From Trachelipus rathkii (lineage: Eukaryota > Arthropoda > Malacostraca > Isopoda > Trachelipodidae): a stretch of 25,955 nt of DNA. The position numbers were made by a program, and so were the translations under genes. The stretch covers positions 1-25,955 of the forward strand of contig JABUQX010126006.1 in NCBI GenBank assembly GCA_015478945.1, written 5' to 3'. Below are positions 21,340 to 25,955 of the stretch, piece by piece. The notes below the pieces were generated by a model. That model saw nothing but the letters and a program-made list of their open reading frames with translations. It was not told where the DNA came from and did no database searches. The number at the start of each line of letters is the position of its first letter. Positions within the stretch are counted from its first letter, which is position 1.

Positions 21340-22130
21340 TTGCTATTTCAATATTGATTTGTGGACGAAGATAAAAAAAATACTAAAACGTTAGCAGCAA
21401 GAGACACCAAATCGCAGCATTTCTGTGAATATATCCAAGAACTTGCTATTGACGTTTTAAAAGAATTTGAAATAATAAGAGTCAAGTAATCTAGCTTAGT
21501 TACGGATAAAGCATCCAAAAACAATGAATTAGGAGTATGGGTAAAAAGTAAATAAGGACAACGAGGAATAAAGGAACAGGAAAGAATGGTAGATGTGATA
21601 TGATGTTTAACTGAATATCAAACAAAGAAGTATAGTTGTTTTCAAAATAAACTTGATAAAACTGTGAAAAGACTATGTTCCGATGACGTTAACATTGCAT
21701 ACGTGAGGTGTGGAGTTCATACTTTATAGTAATCACTGGGCGATGGTCTTCTCAATACTTATACAGCAAACCTTATAAGCAAGGCGAGACAAATGGCAAA
21801 TACAGCAAGTACCCCAAAATTAATGGACGTTCTAAAGAGTCAAGCTGGAAAAGGGGAAATCTTAGATCAAGAGAAAAGAAGGGAAGTACATGTCTTATGC
21901 TCGAAAGGCTTCTGCATCTAAAAAAAACTATATTAGTATGATAGCTGCCGGTACTCCTGAACTTTATCTCTCCGATACTCAGTGGGAATAAATCAAACCC
22001 TCAAAGAACTATAACATCCATACTTTGCAACAAAAAATTCAATCAGAAGACTTGAATGACTGCAGGAAAATTTTTATAGAGAAGGTATTTTAGCAAATGA
22101 AATAAAAAATTCATGGTAAGAAGGAAAAGA
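21340..22130 (+). pseudogene. hAT-type transposase relic (BED zinc finger / hAT family)
   Basis: This is the middle part of a hAT-superfamily transposase (cut-and-paste DNA transposon). The order of blocks fits. V-T-D-K-A-S-K-N-N lies at about 21499-21525, where the family has a V-T-D-N-A-x-N box with a catalytic Asp. R-C-G-V-H-T-L lies at 21706-21726. Two stops (21727-21732) follow, then G-D-G-L-L-N and an open stretch containing S-T-P-K-L-M-D-V-L-K and G-K-G-E-I-L-D-Q. A frameshift near 21878-21883 leads into G-S-T-C-L-M-L-E-R-L-L-H-L-K, matching the conserved W-G-S-T-Y-L-M-E-R-L-L-E-L block. L-S-D-T-Q-W-E lies at 21968-21988. Neither the N-terminal BED finger nor the C-terminal dimerisation domain is seen. 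Terminal inverted repeats were not located. Confidence 0.82.
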
Positions 22131-22279
22131 ATGTTAACTGAAAACACAATAATTACTTGTGTGAGTCCGCGCTAAATAACTTCCCTCATGTGTCTTTGTC
22201 CTCGCTAGCTACTTACAGACTAAGATAACTACATATACATTTCCTCTCGCGCGCCCAAGAATTGAAGATCTTTAATCAT

Positions 22280-22400
22280 AACTGAGAGCATTGTGACGCA
22301 CCTGTTTCGCTTGAGAATAGGCAAACAACAAGTCATATTACGAGAGGAGACTAAAGCCAGTCGACAATTAACGGAGAGAGGCTTATCCAAGTAAATTAGA
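22280..22400 (+). pseudogene. Possible LINE C-terminal fragment (R-L-R-I-G motif)
   Basis: The plus strand near 22300-22325 encodes F-R-L-R-I-G. This resembles the R-L-R-I-G-H-T start of the block that follows RNase H in I-clade and related LINE proteins. The continuation does not match well. It lies upstream, not downstream, of the RNase H-like motif at 22720. If real, it belongs to another copy. Chance is a serious alternative. Confidence 0.25.
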
Positions 22401-22639
22401 TGTCTAATGATATCATTCAAGCTAAGTTTATTACAGTGAGGATGACCGTCACAGAGCTATTGTGATTCCACTCTGTCTTCGTACACGCGGAAGTTTAAAA
22501 TTCGCAGAACAGGGTTGGACCAACTGGCTACCGGAGTCCGTGATAGGCGGTTGCAACAAGGACCCGGTACTACTCTTATAAAAGACGTCAACTTTAAAAA
22601 TCACCTCAGGCTGTAGAGGAAACATTAAAAGCACCTGTA

Positions 22640-22870
22640 GGACATCTTCTTAATCGCGTAAGATCAAAGACTTACGTATAGAAGCGAAGACGCAACCTGG
22701 TTATGAAGTCGTAATAGTTTATACTGACGGCTCTGCCTAAGCCGCCGTCACAACTATCTAATTCGTATCGAGGAATTTGCCACAGGGCGAATTTGCATCC
22801 ATACACACGCCGCATTATTGAGTTCAAGTAGCCTGATGCCACAGCTTTTGCCTTATTAATAGTCTGTCAA
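22640..22870 (+). pseudogene. Possible RNase H domain relic of a LINE
   Basis: At 22711-22737 the plus strand reads V-V-I-V-Y-T-D-G-S-A and then a stop (22738-22740). Y-T-D-G-S is the first catalytic block of RNase H, with its Asp, as found in retrotransposon polyproteins. Downstream to about 22870 the expected Glu-bearing block is not clear. The call rests mainly on one short motif in a segment that stands out from the AT-rich flanks. Confidence 0.4.
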
Positions 22871-23104
22871 GTGAATGTTGAGCCGTCTAGCAATATTTGT
22901 AAACTATCACGGCTCTGAAATTCAGAATATAATTAATAATATAATCACGATTCTTAAAGGACATCGTGAGTTAAAAGGATAGAATTTATTTTATTTAGGG
23001 AGTTTAATTTCTAAGGAATAATTGGTTTGGAATATATATTTATATTACATATGCTCAGTCAGGATATAAAGGGAACATTTAATTCACAGGATTAAAGACG
23101 AAAT

Positions 23105-23126
23105 ATTCTATTATTATATATTTATA

Positions 23127-23174
<48 letters not shown>

Positions 23175-23190
23175 ATTAATATATATATAT

Positions 23191-23221
<31 letters not shown>

Positions 23222-23290
23222 AATTATATTATATAATATATATATATTATAAATAATATATATATATATAATATATATCTTATATATATT
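23105..23290. repeat. (AT)n microsatellite
   Basis: Contains one of the longest uninterrupted AT runs in the window, about 41 bases at 23128-23168, followed by interrupted AT repeats. The overlapping minus-strand frame at 23168-23350 is a repeat artefact. Confidence 0.95.
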
Positions 23291-23704
23291 TAACTTTCCT
23301 GACTGTATGCGTTCGATGATAGGTTGTTTCATATATATACTCGAACACACTTATACCCTTTAGCAGATTTGCAATTTGGTTATGGCGAGAGCCTCAGTCA
23401 CAAGCGGTCTTTATACTCAACCTGACTTGTAGTTACATTACTTTTACCTATGGATTTGATTTAGTATTGCCTTCATTTAGCTCAATAAATACTTAATGGA
23501 AAATATTAACTAAATTTAACCTACAAGATGAAATAATTATTGAAATAAAGTAAAACACATAATCAGACCTTTATGATAAAAAGTAATTTTTTAGTTTAAT
23601 ATTAACAAAAATCTTTTTATTTCTGATTTTTTTCTTACGATCATAAAATAAATCTATTTTATGCAATAATCGTGGGAGATCTATTGCTCGTAGATTTAAA
23701 TAAG
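23291..23704. other. Unrecognised spacer
   Basis: Mixed sequence at 23295-23440, then AT-rich. No domain or RNA gene is recognised. Confidence 0.5.
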
Positions 23705-23869
23705 ATAATTAATTATATTAACATATTTAATATTATATTAATATATATAATTATAATATTATATATATATATTATAATATTTGGATATAATATATATCAT
23801 ATATATTATATTTATTATATTATAATATATATATATAATATATATTATATATATATAATATATTTTATA

Positions 23870-23901
<32 letters not shown>

Positions 23902-23975
23902 TAATTATATTATTATAATATTAATTTATATATAATTATATTACTATATTATATATATATATAATATATATAACT
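23705..23975. repeat. (AT)n microsatellite
   Basis: Interrupted AT and ATT repeats. The overlapping 87-codon plus frame (23672-23935) is Ile/Tyr-rich and is a repeat artefact. Confidence 0.93.
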
Positions 23976-25955
23976 GATATAAGTTTAAAGGAGGGACGGA
24001 AACGATACTAGATGCCATTAAGATTTATACGTGTAAGAAAAACCTACAAATGAATAGATGAGGGTTGGTTCGAACAGTCTTAATTTATTTGTTAATTTGT
24101 AGGAAGGTAGAACCTATTATACAAAACATTTTTTATTTAATTTCTTACTTCACTGATGACATTACAAAAAAAAACGTTACTTTTATTATTAATATATGAC
24201 TGTTAGATTGTAGTAATTTTGACTGAAAGATTTGGTTGATCCTCAAGAGAATTTCTCCAATAGTACAAATAGTATATTCAATATTGTAAATATTTTTCCA
24301 TGATTCTTACTAATGTTATGAATTTACTTGTCATTTTATATTGTATTGTACTGTATTTTATATTTTTCGGTTCATTTTTTCATTCTATTGTATATTTCTG
24401 AGGGGCTGTAGCTCAGCCCCCGCCCCACTCTGCAGTGAATCATTTAATTATTTGTTACGCTTTTCTGCTAATTATCTGCAACATCATATATAGGTAAAAT
24501 TATTTCAGTATATTATTTTATATCAACTTTTTATTTATACTTTTTCTTGATGGCTTTATTGTTTATCATTCTATTATGATTTATGGTATTATTAATATAT
24601 ATTTTTAAAGATTCTCCTTCTTTCATTAATTTTATATTTTACTGAATGCCCATTATATTCCTAGCGCATCCTGCTAGTGCTATTCTATTATTCTGGTTCA
24701 ACGTTCTTCTCTGATCCAGTGGCTATATAGGTAGGATAGAATTTTTATCCTATTTTTAGGCTGCATACATTTCGTGTTATTGAACAATTATGATACTGTC
24801 ACTTTCAAACTACTTAGCTTTCTTTTTAAAGGAACTTTAATTTTATTAATTGACGCTTTATTCTGCTAAATGGTTATTACGCGCATGCTTTTTTAAGCTA
24901 AATTATTACAGGATTTTAATATTTAGGCTTTTTCCGGCCCTTTTTAGGCTTTGTATAATCTTAGGTATATTCTCATGATACATCACCAAGGCAGCAGAAA
25001 TTAAGATATGGGAACAATATTCGCGAATTCCAAAACAAAAGAAACTCATTTTTCTAATCATTTTTCTCTTATTCTCATTATTAACCTTTCGCAAATTAAT
25101 ATTCTAGGATTTCTAACTGTATACTAATTTTTTAGATATAATTTTTGCTATATTTTATTTTATAGCAACTTTTCAATTTCATTTTCGTTCTTTGATCACC
25201 TTTTTAAAAAGCTAATTAACTGTAATATTAATATTTATTTAAGTTTACTTATTATGTTTAACTTTAGATTATTTACGGTAATTTTTATATATATTAAATT
25301 TTTTGTTATTATTTAACTCTTATTTTTAACAATATTACTATTTTATTATTCTTATTATTAATTCAACATTTATTATATTGCAATCTTTATTATATTACTA
25401 CTAGTAACTAACTACTAGTACAATAATGTGATATGCATTAAAAGATTCGGTGTGAATATAATCCCCCAGCAACGGCTTCATATTAGCCTTTAGGCTTAAA
25501 TGCTTCCCCTAGCAACGTTATATTGTTATCACTTTACACCTATTGTTATCTCCAGTCACTTCGGTACCCAGCTATACGTTAGCGTAGACACATTTTACTG
25601 CGAATATTTTATTTTAGAACGACCTTATTCGATAGCGTATCACATTATTAATATCGGTTATAGTTTACTTGATTACATTCATCCACTATTATTAGCGTTT
25701 TATAGAGTTATCAGTTAAGCCTTTTAGAATGCCCACATGCCCATCATCCTTGATCCGTCCTCAAAATTTGTAAACATACGATTGCTTATTATATTTTATA
25801 TTAATTTCATTTTAACATTTTTTATTTTTGTTCAAATTTTATAGATAATTTTATTATTAAATTATTTTATTTATTTTATTTAAATTTATAAATTTAAGAT
25901 TTAAATCCTCACTTATGTATTAAATGAAATTGTATTATTTATATCTTTAATTTTT
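23976..25955. other. AT-rich DNA without a recognised gene
   Basis: Apart from the hairpin at 24402-24420, this end of the window is AT-rich and unremarkable. The short frames at 24906-25094 (minus) and 25500-25718 (plus) show no domain. Two similar words, CCCCCAGCAACG near 25462 and CCCCTAGCAACG near 25506, lie about 44 bases apart. Confidence 0.6.
24402..24420. repeat. GC-rich hairpin
   Basis: GGGGCTG at 24402-24408 pairs perfectly with CAGCCCC at 24414-24420 over a 5-base loop. It sits in an isolated GC-rich patch (24400-24432) within AT-rich DNA. The TGTAGCTCAG part resembles a tRNA A box, but no B box or cloverleaf follows. Confidence 0.7.

Noticed and set aside
8727..22130. Frameshifts as pure assembly error over live elements
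   Set aside because: Many breaks are substitutions to stops and altered catalytic residues (for example VDD, MPDD, GEFN), which indel errors would not produce. Some single-base indels could still be errors.
23168..23935. Ile/Tyr-rich frames as membrane peptides
   Set aside because: They are translations of AT repeats, which give alternating Ile and Tyr in any organism.
24401..24480. tRNA-Ala gene
   Set aside because: Only the first 15 or so bases look tRNA-like. No anticodon arm, no B box and no acceptor-stem partner follow.
1..25955. CRISPR array, prokaryotic operon or phage module
   Set aside because: No regular repeat-spacer pattern and no dense open frames. Element content and microsatellites are eukaryotic.

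Overview
The window looks like nuclear DNA from a repeat-rich, AT-rich invertebrate. Long (AT)n tracts alternate with decayed transposable elements. The RTE-like and jockey-like LINE remnants resemble, as far as I recall, families common in decapod crustaceans, so a shrimp- or crab-like genome is my best guess (inference). I found no intact gene, no complete rRNA or tRNA gene, no CRISPR array and no prokaryotic operon. Every recognisable coding stretch is a retrotransposon or transposon fragment broken by stops and frameshifts.

Layout: 1-5270 is AT microsatellite and unrecognised sequence. 5271-5400 is a CT-rich tract. 5740-7545 is a minus-strand jockey-type reverse transcriptase (RT) relic. 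7740-8085 is a conserved hairpin-bearing 'core'. 8727-11340 is a plus-strand RTE-type endonuclease/RT relic with an apparent insertion at about 9640-10130. 11340-14090 holds nothing recognised. Then the first half recurs in reverse: an RTE-like edge (14090-14187, minus), the core again (14681-15050) and a second jockey-type RT relic (15500-16620, plus). 16620-18430 is unrecognised. 18684-19169 is the C-terminal part of another RTE-type RT with its 3' tail. 19541-20084 has a (TGAGG)7 array and a GT microsatellite. 20100-20740 is a jockey-type endonuclease relic. 21340-22130 is a hAT-type transposase relic. 22290-22870 may hold LINE RNase H fragments. The rest is AT microsatellite and AT-rich DNA.

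The main structural result is a diverged inverted duplication. At least five anchors on the left (about 6.3-8.8 kb) match anchors on the right (about 14.1-16.6 kb) in reverse complement. They stay in mirrored order, with paired coordinate sums of about 22.8-23.2 kb (axis near 11.5 kb). Each arm puts the core between a jockey-type RT pointing outward and an RTE-type edge pointing inward. Both cores keep a 9-bp stem with unrelated loops and a perfect 28-bp match. The core looks clearly better preserved than the RT flanks. All comparisons were made by eye, so percentages are not given.
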